Part shown: piece by piece, positions 23,601 to 29,209 of the stretch | Position numbering within the stretch: position 1 is the stretch's first letter | How the letters are laid out: each line of letters opens with the position of its first letter | Assembly: GCA_947396885.1 (NCBI GenBank) | Contig: OX377205.1 | Span: forward strand, 51,010,676-51,074,675 | Origin: Heligmosomoides polygyrus polygyrus | Lineage: Eukaryota > Nematoda > Chromadorea > Rhabditida > Heligmosomidae | Direction of reading: 5' to 3' | Length of the DNA: 64,000 nt | The notes under the pieces: generated by a model | Database searches by the model: none | Told to the model about the DNA's origin: nothing | The model's input: only the letters and a program-made list of their open reading frames with translations | Translations under genes and position numbers: made by a program

Positions 23601-24228
23601 CGACTACGATATTCATTCTACCCATGATGAATTACACTTGCACTAATCGTTGCCTCCAGAGAGAAGACAATCAAAGTCACCTTTTGTTCTGGTGTCATCC
23701 TTAACATCGAAGTGCGTCTGTTTTGCTCCAAAGACGCTTACTCCTATGGCAGAGGGAGTTCGTCGATTCGCCTCGGGCTGATCTGGATCTGCTGGACGCC
23801 TCACCACAACCTTTTCCTCATCTCGAGTGACACTATTACAAGAAGGCACTAAATAAAGAAATGTGGGGAGTGCGACTTCTTGTACCACGAGGAGGCGGGC
23901 GAGAATACGGCACATGTATTGCCGAGCAGGAAACAGTATAGAAAGGCACAAACCGTCCGGTTTGACGAAGTTGGTAGGGAACATGCCGATTAAATTCGTA
24001 CGGAGCTGACGTCCACGACTCCACCCGTCTTCGACTTCTTCCAACACCTTAGCAGAATAAAAACTGACGTTGCAACAGAAGTGATAACAACGACAAATAA
24101 TGGCTACAAAGTTCTACACACTTCAATAACATCGCCCAATTCCAGAGAAAGTTCGTCGTCTTGTGCAGCTGAATAAGCAAACGTTGTTATAACATGCTGC
24201 AACGGTGGCGAAGGCTTCGAAGCCAATG
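8451..24228 (-). CDS. CIN85/CD2AP-type SH3 adaptor protein gene (nine exons, 5' end missing)
   Basis: Minus-strand gene with exons 24228-24122, 24047-23954, 23848-23681, 23170-22914, 22849-22571, 12855-12637, 11910-11794, 11690-11579 and 8605-8451. All junctions are GT-AG and their phases agree. The product has an SH3 domain like SH3B of CIN85/CD2AP (ITTFAYSAAQDDELSLELG ... IGMFPTNFVKP) and one like SH3C (ARVKFEYEPQHSDELRL ... RRGLFPDNFVELVQ). These are followed by proline-rich linkers, a motif fitting the capping-protein-interaction pattern LxHxTxxR (PLSHVTKTRARPPGKRP), and a C-terminal coiled coil ending LEKR. The family links receptors and Cbl/endocytic partners to actin capping protein at the membrane; that function here is by homology. 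The first SH3 domain and the start codon were not found. Minor exons may be missing. The intron at 12856-22570 is filled with transposons. Confidence 0.85.
9136..9212 (-). repeat. tRNA-like sequence, probable SINE head
   Basis: On the minus strand a perfect B box (GGTTCGATTCC, complement of 9141-9151) follows a partial A box (CGGCTTGGGTGG, complement of 9192-9203). A full cloverleaf could not be drawn, so a decayed SINE or tRNA pseudogene is more likely than a tRNA gene. Confidence 0.45.
9459..10293. mobile_element. inverted-repeat element carrying a tandem array
   Basis: About 42-bp terminal inverted repeats share TATTCTTCCTTCGCT on the left (9468) and its complement on the right (10270-10284), with GCCGCGAGCG inside both. 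Between them are two GC-rich flanks and a 113-bp tandem array. No protein is encoded. It lies in the last intron of the SH3 adaptor gene. Confidence 0.7.
9670..10140. repeat. 113-bp tandem repeat with a hairpin in each unit
   Basis: Units start with GGATGGCACACACCCTGGAG at 9670, 9782, 9895, 10008 and 10121 (the last partial). They differ by only a few bases. Each contains GATTCTGCGCTC-GAA-GAGCGCAGAATC, a perfect 12-bp stem with a 3-base loop. Related single modules occur at 25950-26060, 27600-27740 and 40672-40830. Confidence 0.93.
10294..11578. other. intron DNA; no feature recognised
   Basis: Part of the last intron of the SH3 adaptor gene. It includes T-rich and A-rich tracts (10570-10660). 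No additional exon in the right phase was found. Confidence 0.4.
11579..11690 (-). CDS. SH3 adaptor exon: proline-rich segment
   Basis: Acceptor GTGCTTTAG, donor GCATCAG|GTATAT. It encodes VTSPPGFTAPPAPQ and RPPPPELKLEEKK, typical proline-rich ligand sequence, and ends in phase 1, which matches the last exon. Confidence 0.75.
11794..11910 (-). CDS. SH3 adaptor exon: Ser/Thr-rich linker
   Basis: Acceptor ATTCTTTAG, donor CGCGAG|GTATGT, 39 codons in phase 0 (SMDSLLESPTKSSVSGD...). It has no recognised domain. It is placed by its splice sites and phase. Confidence 0.7.
12637..12855 (-). CDS. SH3 adaptor exon: capping-protein-interaction-like motif
   Basis: Acceptor TGTATTTTTTAG, donor AAGGGG|GTTGGT, 73 codons in phase 0. 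PLSHVTKTRARPPGKRP fits LxHxTxxR plus a basic/proline tail, as in the CapZ-binding motif of CIN85/CD2AP. The canonical RPK is RAR here. Confidence 0.82.
12856..13369. other. intron DNA; no feature recognised
   Basis: Start of the large intron upstream of the capping-motif exon (reading on the minus strand). Nothing was recognised before the composite repeat. Confidence 0.4.
13370..14030 (+). repeat. composite dispersed repeat, copy 3
   Basis: Satellite-like units (TTCAGAAGACGTGACA near 13411, ATTCAGAAAACGTG near 13536) lead to TATTGCCGTCGGGCATTAAA. The AAAACCAGTTTTTTACTG module is at about 13898, and the terminal CTCGGGGCTTGGAGGACGAA module at about 13960. The G-run modules are lost. Confidence 0.65.
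14031..14384. other. unassigned, possibly repeat-derived
   Basis: Contains AACCTGGAATCGGGTTC near 14144, which resembles part of a tRNA-derived repeat, and the probable 5' flank of the CR1-like element. The exact start of that element is not determinable here. Confidence 0.3.
14839..15735 (+). CDS. CR1-like ORF1 nucleic-acid-binding protein
   Basis: 298 codons from an ATG (METPRLSS). Residues about 45-90 form a Leu-rich coiled coil (LKSLKDLCSKIVEENSSLRA). A Pro/Ser-rich linker follows, then an RRM-like region from about 120 (RRSIVLSGIPES, VYRMGRP, RLIKVLLPSS, GVYLRPSLTKEERERR). The tail is Ser/Asn-rich. This is the layout of L1/CR1 ORF1 RNA chaperones that coat the element RNA. GGGAAAC (15723-15729) precedes the TAG stop by one codon. 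No frame damage was seen. Confidence 0.85.
   Translation: METPRLSSAPPTKKHKRPMLFDPGTPDRDQVLANLFIDCPTSDFPPYVKLILDSLIDTRDQLKSLKDLCSKIVEENSSLRAENAHLRQLLLQASVPPPSSAPHSLSQSPTQPASQSIVPSIMLENEFERRRSIVLSGIPESSASSSIERASHDTKLVHSVLDFLNTECIPCSVYRMGRPDCNRSRLIKVLLPSSKFQEVAVRRAPRLRSFFHKGVYLRPSLTKEERERRRGERLAKKQALHPSNDTAPNLSLNANSNVHVVQASVSHPSPTSDAVTTSNLGASSTNASVSLSQPQGNV
15651..18725 (+). CDS. CR1-like ORF2 endonuclease/reverse transcriptase
   Basis: This frame is open from just after a TGA before 15654 to the stop at 18723-18725. It overlaps the end of ORF1 in the -1 frame and has no AUG before the endonuclease. The APE-type endonuclease has LLLNVRSL, FLTETWL, VLGDFN and GNSDHARV. The reverse transcriptase has FRPISITSIFARIFEK, YFDFAKAFDKVPHDLL, GVPQGSVLSPVLF and the catalytic MYADD (17903-17917). 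A C-terminal domain follows (RLENVQNNFTRKL). All expected catalytic motifs are present and no internal stop occurs, so the element may be recently active. If frameshifting is used, translation enters at about 15729. Confidence 0.9.
15723..15735 (+). promoter_or_regulatory. candidate -1 ribosomal frameshift site (GGGAAAC)
   Basis: ORF1 reads CAG GGA AAC GTC TAG. The heptamer G GGA AAC fits the X XXY YYZ slippery rule. Slipping back one base continues as CGT CTA GAC CCT into the ORF2 frame. A weak CTCTG/CAGAG stem lies downstream, and no strong pseudoknot was found by eye. Confidence 0.6.
19018..19292 (+). mobile_element. 5'-truncated RTE fragment joined to the CR1 tail
   Basis: Encodes the C-terminal end of the RTE element at 45403-48364 (MREARLRWYGHVLRGKEDS, RPRGRPKQRW with a frame change), then AGAAGAATAAGACGAAGAAG. 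It starts within the CR1 ATAAAG tail with no spacer. Confidence 0.85.
19293..19960. other. intron DNA; no feature recognised
   Basis: A 64-codon open frame at 19300-19494 has no recognisable homology or splice context. The rest is non-coding. Confidence 0.35.
19961..20568 (+). repeat. composite dispersed repeat, copy 4, left part
   Basis: The best copy of the 5' modules. Units with GTAGGG at 20075, 20117 and 20159 are exactly 42 bp apart, each with CAGAAGACG..CTGAAGACGTCGT. Then come GGGGGACCATT, a G run (20219-20229), AAGTCGTGGC, a second G run (20433-20449), a GA run, and ATTGCCGTCGGACAGTAAGC. Homology stops at GATTAAGCAC, where a CR1 fragment is inserted. Confidence 0.8.
20569..21367 (+). 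pseudogene. 5'-truncated, decayed CR1-like fragment
   Basis: Encodes only the C-terminal part of a CR1-like ORF2 (IRDLGFMITNNLNFSKHY, VLLRAYKTYVRPIVESGT, LESVQNSFTRKLFMRCYG), with a stop near 20766 and a frameshift near 21105. It ends in a TAAATTAAATGAATAAAT tail. It splits composite repeat copy 4. Confidence 0.85.
21368..21628 (+). repeat. composite dispersed repeat, copy 4, right part
   Basis: Resumes at CGGGACTCTCATTACCTG where the left part stopped. It continues through CACGTAGAGAACGAGCGC, the GATTTTTTACTGTAAAAAGG module and the terminal CTCGGGGTTTGGGGGCGAAG module. Confidence 0.8.
21632..22455 (+). mobile_element. Tc1/mariner-type element with its 3' end duplicated in inversion
   Basis: A decayed DDE transposase reads from about 21900 to 22375 (VMVSGGIIPLAGSF, QDSAPEHEAKSTQAWCKA, SSEWPPYFPDLNPMDYSVWA, GDHYET). 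The first ~155 bases are an inverted copy of the last ~155, including the coding end. Termini are ATAATTATAAAACAACCAAC and its near inverse. The N-terminal half of the transposase is absent. Confidence 0.8.
22571..22849 (-). CDS. SH3 adaptor exon: proline/serine-rich linker
   Basis: Acceptor TTATTTTTAG, donor TCTAAG|GTACGT. It has exactly 93 codons in phase 0 with NPPGLLPPAVPAKPLKQK, a likely docking segment for SH3-containing partners (inference), and a Ser/Thr-rich remainder. Confidence 0.8.
22914..23170 (-). CDS. SH3 adaptor exon: complete SH3C-like domain
   Basis: Acceptor TTTCGTTCAG, donor GTTCAG|GTTGGT. It contains a full SH3 domain from ARVKFEYEP to FPDNFVELVQ, including the RKDCGDAGWFEGEINGRR segment. 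That segment closely matches the third SH3 domain of vertebrate CIN85/CD2AP, where WWEG is usual (WFEG here). Confidence 0.9.
23171..23680. other. intron of the SH3 adaptor gene
   Basis: Non-coding. Near 23376 there is a small direct/inverted pattern TAGTGTACC. No further exon in phase 1 was seen. Confidence 0.5.
23681..23848 (-). CDS. SH3 adaptor exon: charged linker
   Basis: Acceptor TTTATTTAG, donor AAAAG|GTGACT chosen because it gives phase 1, which fits the next exon. An alternative donor GGA|GTAAGC inside it would break phase. It encodes an Arg/Asp-rich linker (EEKVVVRRPADPDQPEANRR). Confidence 0.75.
23954..24047 (-). CDS. SH3 adaptor exon: end of SH3B-like domain
   Basis: Acceptor CTGCTAAG, donor CGGACG|GTTTGT. 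It encodes VLEEVEDGWSRG and IGMFPTNFVKPD, which hold the conserved Trp and the PxNFV strand. The RQLRTNL stretch replaces the usual WEGxLNGK, so the second Trp of the family's WW pair is Ser here. Confidence 0.85.
24122..24228 (-). CDS. SH3 adaptor exon: start of SH3B-like domain
   Basis: Acceptor GATGTTTCAG, donor GAA|GTGTGT. Two leading bases complete a split codon, then 35 codons (LASKPSPPLQHVITTFAYS...). They include the ALYDY-like FAYSAAQ strand and the acidic DDELSLELGD segment that begin an SH3 fold. Confidence 0.85.
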
Positions 24229-24294
24229 CTGAAACATCAATGAATACAAGCGACGCCTTCGTTAGGACGGAGCTCACAACTAACTTCTTTTTGC

Positions 24295-24384
24295 CTCGTG
24301 AATGGACATAGGAGGTTTGCCCGAAGAAAAGTCTTTGGACAGCCGATCGACAAGGTTCTTCACATTTCCTACCATGATGTCACC
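24295..24384 (-). CDS. tentative upstream exon of the SH3 adaptor gene
   Basis: After the acceptor AAGGTGTTCAG the frame GDIMVGNVKNLVDRLS... is open for 30 codons. The only nearby donor is a GC site (GAG|GCAAAA), and its phase does not match the next exon. This may be an exon spliced to something else, an alternative start (ATGGTAGGA), or not coding. Confidence 0.25.
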
Positions 24385-25463
24385 CTGAACACCTTTATAA
24401 AAAACCAGTGTAAGAGAAAACGTATTCATAACCAGCTATTTACCTATTCTAAAACGCACTGTGTTAACCAAATCAATGTTGGATTCCTGGCATAATTTCG
24501 AAAATATAGAACATTCATGACGGGAAAAAATCACTTCCATTCCAAGACACACAATGAAGAACAATTCGAACAAAAGTAGAAGTAGCGTGTTCAAAAACTT
24601 CACCGAAAAACAGACCCAAGAGATCAAAGAGCAAGAGCCCTATATAAACCCAAGATCAAAAATTATGATGGAAATTGGAAACCGATAAACAGATGCGTTT
24701 CGGCCCTTAATCTGTAGGTCCGTTTAGTTGCGCCAATTCTTAGAAGTTCGCAAACACTCGGCCAGCGAGAGAAAATCTGCCGTGAACATTATGATGATTT
24801 GGTCTTGTTAGTGTTGCTGTTACTGACGCTTTGGGGGTATAGACCGGTTTCAGGGCAGCGAGGACGTAATGAAGGCACGGAAGGAAGAAATCAGAAGAAG
24901 CCGAGATCACGCCCTATATAAGGGAATGAAATAGGCAATACACGTTCCACACTCCTTGTGTACCATACACTCCGGTCGTCAACTAAGATATGTTTTAGTT
25001 TGCTGTGTTCAAGCGCGCTTTTAGATCATATTAAATAACTAAATAAAACATTACCATAGATGTGGGACCACATTTAAACAGGCACCTATCGGGAGATGCG
25101 AATTCAAGCGTAAGAATAGGAAACTACGGTGTAGCCACACAATGATCGCATTGCATTTAAATTCCATAGACGATAAATATTCCACTACTGCAAAACCCAC
25201 CTATCATTTCCTACAACACCAAGAACGGTAGCTGTAAAATGCCAAACTCACTTGAGTTGTCATGTTGAGCGGTTAGACCATCGAGAGAACTGGCACTCCT
25301 TGAAAGGCAGAATCAGACTAAAGACGATGAGCTGCAAAGAGTAGATCAACACTCTATAGACGGTGGGAGAAAACGGAAAAACGCTGCATCATTAGTACCT
25401 TGACATTACTAGACGAGATACATAAATATCAAGGAATCAGGAAGAAAGCGGCTCTCTGAATAG
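24385..25463. other. upstream DNA of the SH3 adaptor gene; no exon recognised
   Basis: The missing SH3A exon would be expected on the minus strand at or beyond this stretch. A search for PDNFV and ALYDY-like sequence found none. A CTATATAAG box is at 24912, but nothing ties it to a transcript. Confidence 0.35.
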
Positions 25464-25622
25464 CTGGAAACTTATCTTGAGAAAGAGTAATCTTTATGGG
25501 AAGCAAAAGAGAGAGAGGGAAAGAGAGAGAGATCACGAAACCACTGGAAACGTATCTCGAGAAAGAGCAATCTTTATGGGAAGCAAGAGAGAGAGGGAGA
25601 GAGAGAGAGGTCACGAAACCAC
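25464..25622. repeat. 80-bp tandem duplication
   Basis: Two copies starting CTGGAAACTTATCTTGAG (25464) and CTGGAAACGTATCTCGAG (25544). Each ends in a GA-rich run and CACGAAACCAC. They differ by a few bases. Confidence 0.9.
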
Positions 25623-25929
25623 TTGTCCTAATCGAGCGTAGGAGTAAATGGACTTCAAACTCCACCAAGAAACATATCAACAGATGCAAAAGCAAAATTT
25701 CCTACTTCCTTCCAATCTAACACCAGTAGAGCGAGATTTCCTACTGCAGTTATATATAGTGTGTATTTATCACTCGCCGTTAAACACACACAAGCAAAAA
25801 ACTGCGAACCAGTTTTCGGACGAGTTGTTCGGGCTCGAACGGTAAAAATTCAAACAGTCGAACCCGGCGTTGGCGATGGAGAGCGAAATCCTTCATTCCA
25901 AGCGTTATACCCGCGAACCTCTCGTCACT

Positions 25930-26060
25930 CAGGGGGGGGGGGGGGAGTCCTTAGCTGGGTTCTGCGCTCGATGACCGCAGAACCAGGCAAGGGAAGGGAC
26001 TCCAGGGTGTGGTGCAGCAAAGCTGCTCGTGCGCGATTCCCGCCCGTCCGCGGATGCTCC
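25930..26060 (-). repeat. single diverged module of the 113-bp repeat family
   Basis: After a 15-base G run (25931-25945), GTTCTGCGCTCGATGACCGC forms a hairpin like the 113-bp array. It is followed by AGGGAAGGGACTCCAGGGTG, the inverse of that unit. Confidence 0.65.
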
Positions 26061-26097
26061 CGCCGGAGTATAACATAGGCCTTACTCGCGTTAGAGA

Positions 26098-26223
26098 TCG
26101 TTCAGTGTGCGCACGACGCTCGACAGATACCATGTGTAGTGGCCGAATTGATCAATCGCGTCGCTCGATCAATTTGGCCACTACACATGCATGGCGTCGC
26201 GCGTCGCGCGCACACTAAACGAC
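26098..26223. repeat. palindromic inverted repeat
   Basis: Outer arms CGTTCAGTGTGCGCACGACG and their inverse (CGCGCGCACACTAAACG) surround an inner stem, CATGTGTAGTGGCC with AATTGATC and its inverse at 26167-26189. The loop is about 14 bases. No gene is inside. Confidence 0.8.
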
Positions 26224-26227
26224 TCCT

Positions 26228-26510
26228 TACAGTGAAAAACTAGTTTTACGGGAAAGCGGGACAGTAGGGCACAATCTTTAAAACTGCTCCTATGAAGCCT
26301 ATCCACTCTCATTTGCACTTACGCCTATCTAATCTCCGAAGTACACATTCTCTACGTGGCGAGGGACAGATTGTGATAATCTTGTGAGAGCTCTATACCG
26401 CTAAATATCCGGCGGCAATAATAATCCTCCGATTCTCGAAGTCATTCTCCCAACCCCTCCCCCTCCCACCCCCCCCCCCCCGTCGACAATACACGATACC
26501 ACCTTACCCA
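26228..26510 (-). repeat. composite dispersed repeat, copy 5 (reverse, truncated)
   Basis: On the minus strand it carries a C-run complement (26468-26481), TATTATTGCCGCCGG, the CACGTAGAGAATGTG module and the AAACTAGTTTTTCACTG module, in family order. Its 5' satellite modules are replaced by other sequence near the assembly gap. Confidence 0.65.
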
Positions 26511-27127
26511 TGTGCAGACAGAGAGGGGCAGAAAAATGTAGTGAACATCAGTCAGTAGTGAGAGTGAGAAGCATGTACACGCACACGCTCGCTGCCTTTC
26601 AAAGGTCATCTGAAAATCCAACGCATGCTTGGCAAGGCTCGNNNNNNNNNNNNNNNNNNNNNNNNNNNNNNNNNNNNNNNNNNNNNNNNNNNNNNNNNNN
26701 NNNNNNNNNNNNNNNNNNNNNNNNNNNNNNNNNNNNNNNNNNNNNNNNNNNNNNNNNNNNNNNNNNNNNNNNNNNNNNNNNNNNNNNNNNNNNNNNNNNN
26801 NNNNNNNNNNNNNNNNNNNNNNNNNNNNNNNNNNNNNNNNNAATCGTATTAATGAATGATCACCATACTGCGAGCACAGGCCTGATCCAACGCAGTCATA
26901 CCCATACTTTGCAACGCTGTAGAATGCAGAAGAGAATCCACTGTTTACTGACACCGTTTGAGCTAACCTGGCATAACGTCTTCTAACATTGAATGATTGC
27001 TCTTCACATTGATTCTGAGCCTACAGGCTTCCCTAAAATCCGTCCTTTCAAACCGCGAGTAAGTATGTCAGAGAGAAGCGTCATCGCCTGGGACGCCCAC
27101 TTCTAATTTCTCCGCTCGATGTCCATA
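26511..27127. other. no gene; contains a 200-N assembly gap
   Basis: N block at 26642-26841. The flanks have no recognised exon or transposon protein. Confidence 0.5.
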
Positions 27128-27290
27128 GGGTGCTGATCACGAACCTGACATCCGTTTTCGAAATTTCGGATTACTCTTGATTTTTTATGCGAATTCGGTG
27201 ACCATAACCCTAGTCACCCGTACCTACCATGTCATGCCGTAATCGGCCGAAATTTGAAAAACGGGTGTCAGATTCGTGATTAGCATCCCA
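27128..27290. repeat. imperfect inverted repeat
   Basis: TGCTGATCACGAACCTGACA (27131) is mirrored by TGTCAGATTCGTGATTAGCA (27267-27286). The homology continues inward through an AAATTTCGG word. It is a probable MITE core without confirmed ends. Confidence 0.6.
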
Positions 27291-27494
27291 AATAACCCCC
27301 TGGACAAAGTTTGGGCGATAAAATTGCTTCGACCTCTGGAGTCCTGAAAGTACAATTGTGCCCGGCATACGGTAGATGCATTTACCTAAGCGCGCGGACC
27401 AAACCAACAATAACGAACGGTTTCTTGTCAGCTAACAACAAATCCCCGATATTGATTAGCCTTGATTATTAGTATGATCTCGTCAATGCGGCCA

Positions 27495-27760
27495 ACTGCA
27501 CTGGGCGCAAATAGGGTCCGGGGAGGTCACCTTATAAAAAGTGCCACCAACACCAAGAAAACGAGAAAGGCACACTGATAGTAAAGAAAACAAACAAACA
27601 ATGCTGTAGTTGTGTTCTGTGCTCTCCTCCGCTGACGCGGGGAGAGCACAGATTTAGGCAGGAAAAGGGACTCCAGGGTGTGGCTTAAATAACGCATCCG
27701 TGTTAAAATTGGCTACATCCTGGAGTTCCCTCCTTGTCTAATTAGGAAGCATATAAGATG
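27495..27760. repeat. fragments of the palindrome unit and of the 113-bp family
   Basis: GGGCGCAAATAGGGTCCGGG (27506) is a half copy of the palindrome at 27842. GTGCTCTCC..GGAGAGCAC (27620-27650) followed by GGGACTCCAGGGTGTGGC (27668) resembles the hairpin module of the 113-bp repeat. Confidence 0.55.
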
Positions 27761-27841
27761 CGGATCTATAGTCGAAACGAAGAGATAAGACTGCATTTAC
27801 ATTCACTGTATGTAGCAACTCGCCACGCCGACCCGCCGCGC

Positions 27842-27918
27842 CAGTGCAGGGCGCAAATAGGGTCCGGGGGGGGGGGGGGTGAACCCCCCCCCCCGGACCC
27901 TATTTGCGCCCTGCACTG
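27842..27918. repeat. near-perfect palindrome with facing G and C runs
   Basis: CAGTGCAGGGCGCAAATAGG plus GTCC and a G run is followed, after a loop of about four bases (TGAA), by a C run and the exact complement. Arms are about 35 bp. Confidence 0.93.
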
Positions 27919-28019
27919 TATTGCCCTCAGGCGTACGCATTTGGGAAGCGAACATTGAACCGCCAAATGCACTCTACATTGGTAAAAGTGCAAAAAACGC
28001 CACAAGCAATGCATGAACC

Positions 28020-29209
28020 CAAACTAGTAAGTTATGATTCGCCGAGATGAAAAGTAAGCGTTCTTCAAATGAAATGAGTAAGAAAGCTGCCCCTTCCCAC
28101 ATGCTCAAGGTTTTAAGATGAGGAAAAATGGCCGAAACAATAAATGAGTTGTAGCGGCCATTCCCACTCGCCCGAGCGAACGTCTACCCTGAATATTAGC
28201 GAAGTCGCCCGTCCCGCCTCCCGTACAAAATGGTGTATTGATTGATGAATCACGTCCAAGCCGTGAATAAGCGACTTCGTGGCGAGAAAGTAGTGCTCGT
28301 GCGTCGGACGGTCACTGAAGTGCTGAAGTCGTAGATCTACAGGAAGGGCAGTCTGCGACGGCGTGAGGGGGCCTAGGCCCGCAGTAGCGAGGCGGGGGGG
28401 GGGGGGGACGGCCCCACGAGTCCAAGGAGAGTGCTGGAGCAGCGGCCCGCGGGAGCAGCCGGGCGAGCTCCGCACGCACTGCGTCGCGCTCTCCAAACAC
28501 GTCGGGGCCCGGGGCACGACGGGGGTCGCGGACGCGCAGACGCGGCGCGGCGGCGGAAGCGCGGACAGAGACGCAGGGCAGGGGCGCCGCGCGCGGCTGC
28601 CGCGGACGTCGCGGGGCACTCCGCCGTCGAGGAGCCCGGCTGTTGGCAGGGATGCTGGACTCTGCGGCTGAACAACGACAAGGGCCCAGGACGCGGCCAG
28701 CTCCGACAGAGGTGTCTCGGATGGGCCGGAGTTCCCTGCACGCGCCCTTCCGGTCCTACTGCTCCCGAAGGGTGGGATAGTGACGTCATAGGCCGGGAGG
28801 CGCCATGAACCTAGCGCTGTTGACAGCGGCGACTGCGCACTTCAGTAGGTGGTGCGAAGCTATGCAGAATTTTAGTGGTTTCCTCCAGCTGCAGCGAGTT
28901 CCTATGCCTAGGTACGGATTATGGTTAAGGTCAGCGTTGATCAATCGGTTTGGGACGAGCCACGCATTCAAGTTCCGCAGGGTATCGGTGAGATGTCCGA
29001 ATCTATACTTGACCTGTACTCCTGAAGCCCCGAATCGAGCTTAAGAATCGGCTCTTGTCCAGGCCAGCCAAGCATTCCTCCCGATGGGGTCGTAGAATTG
29101 TTCGCCCACTTTTCTGAGAACGTCAACACTGCCCTAATTATTAGGGTGATTCATATGTTCTTGCGATTTTTTAAATTATTTTCAAGTTTTCATATATTCC
29201 GAACAAACC
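28020..29209. other. GC-rich non-coding stretch
   Basis: 28360-28790 is strongly GC-rich and includes a 15-base G run near 28393. It gives long open frames on both strands of Arg/Pro/Ala composition. This is what base composition alone produces, so no gene is called. 28800-29040 has the look of a dispersed repeat (unconfirmed). Confidence 0.4.

Noticed and set aside
26442..26986. Long frames across the second N block
   Set aside because: Mostly N and not interpretable.
28113..28808. Long overlapping frames on both strands, Arg/Pro/Ala-rich
   Set aside because: They occur in all frames of a GC-rich stretch with a G run. No domain and no splice context.
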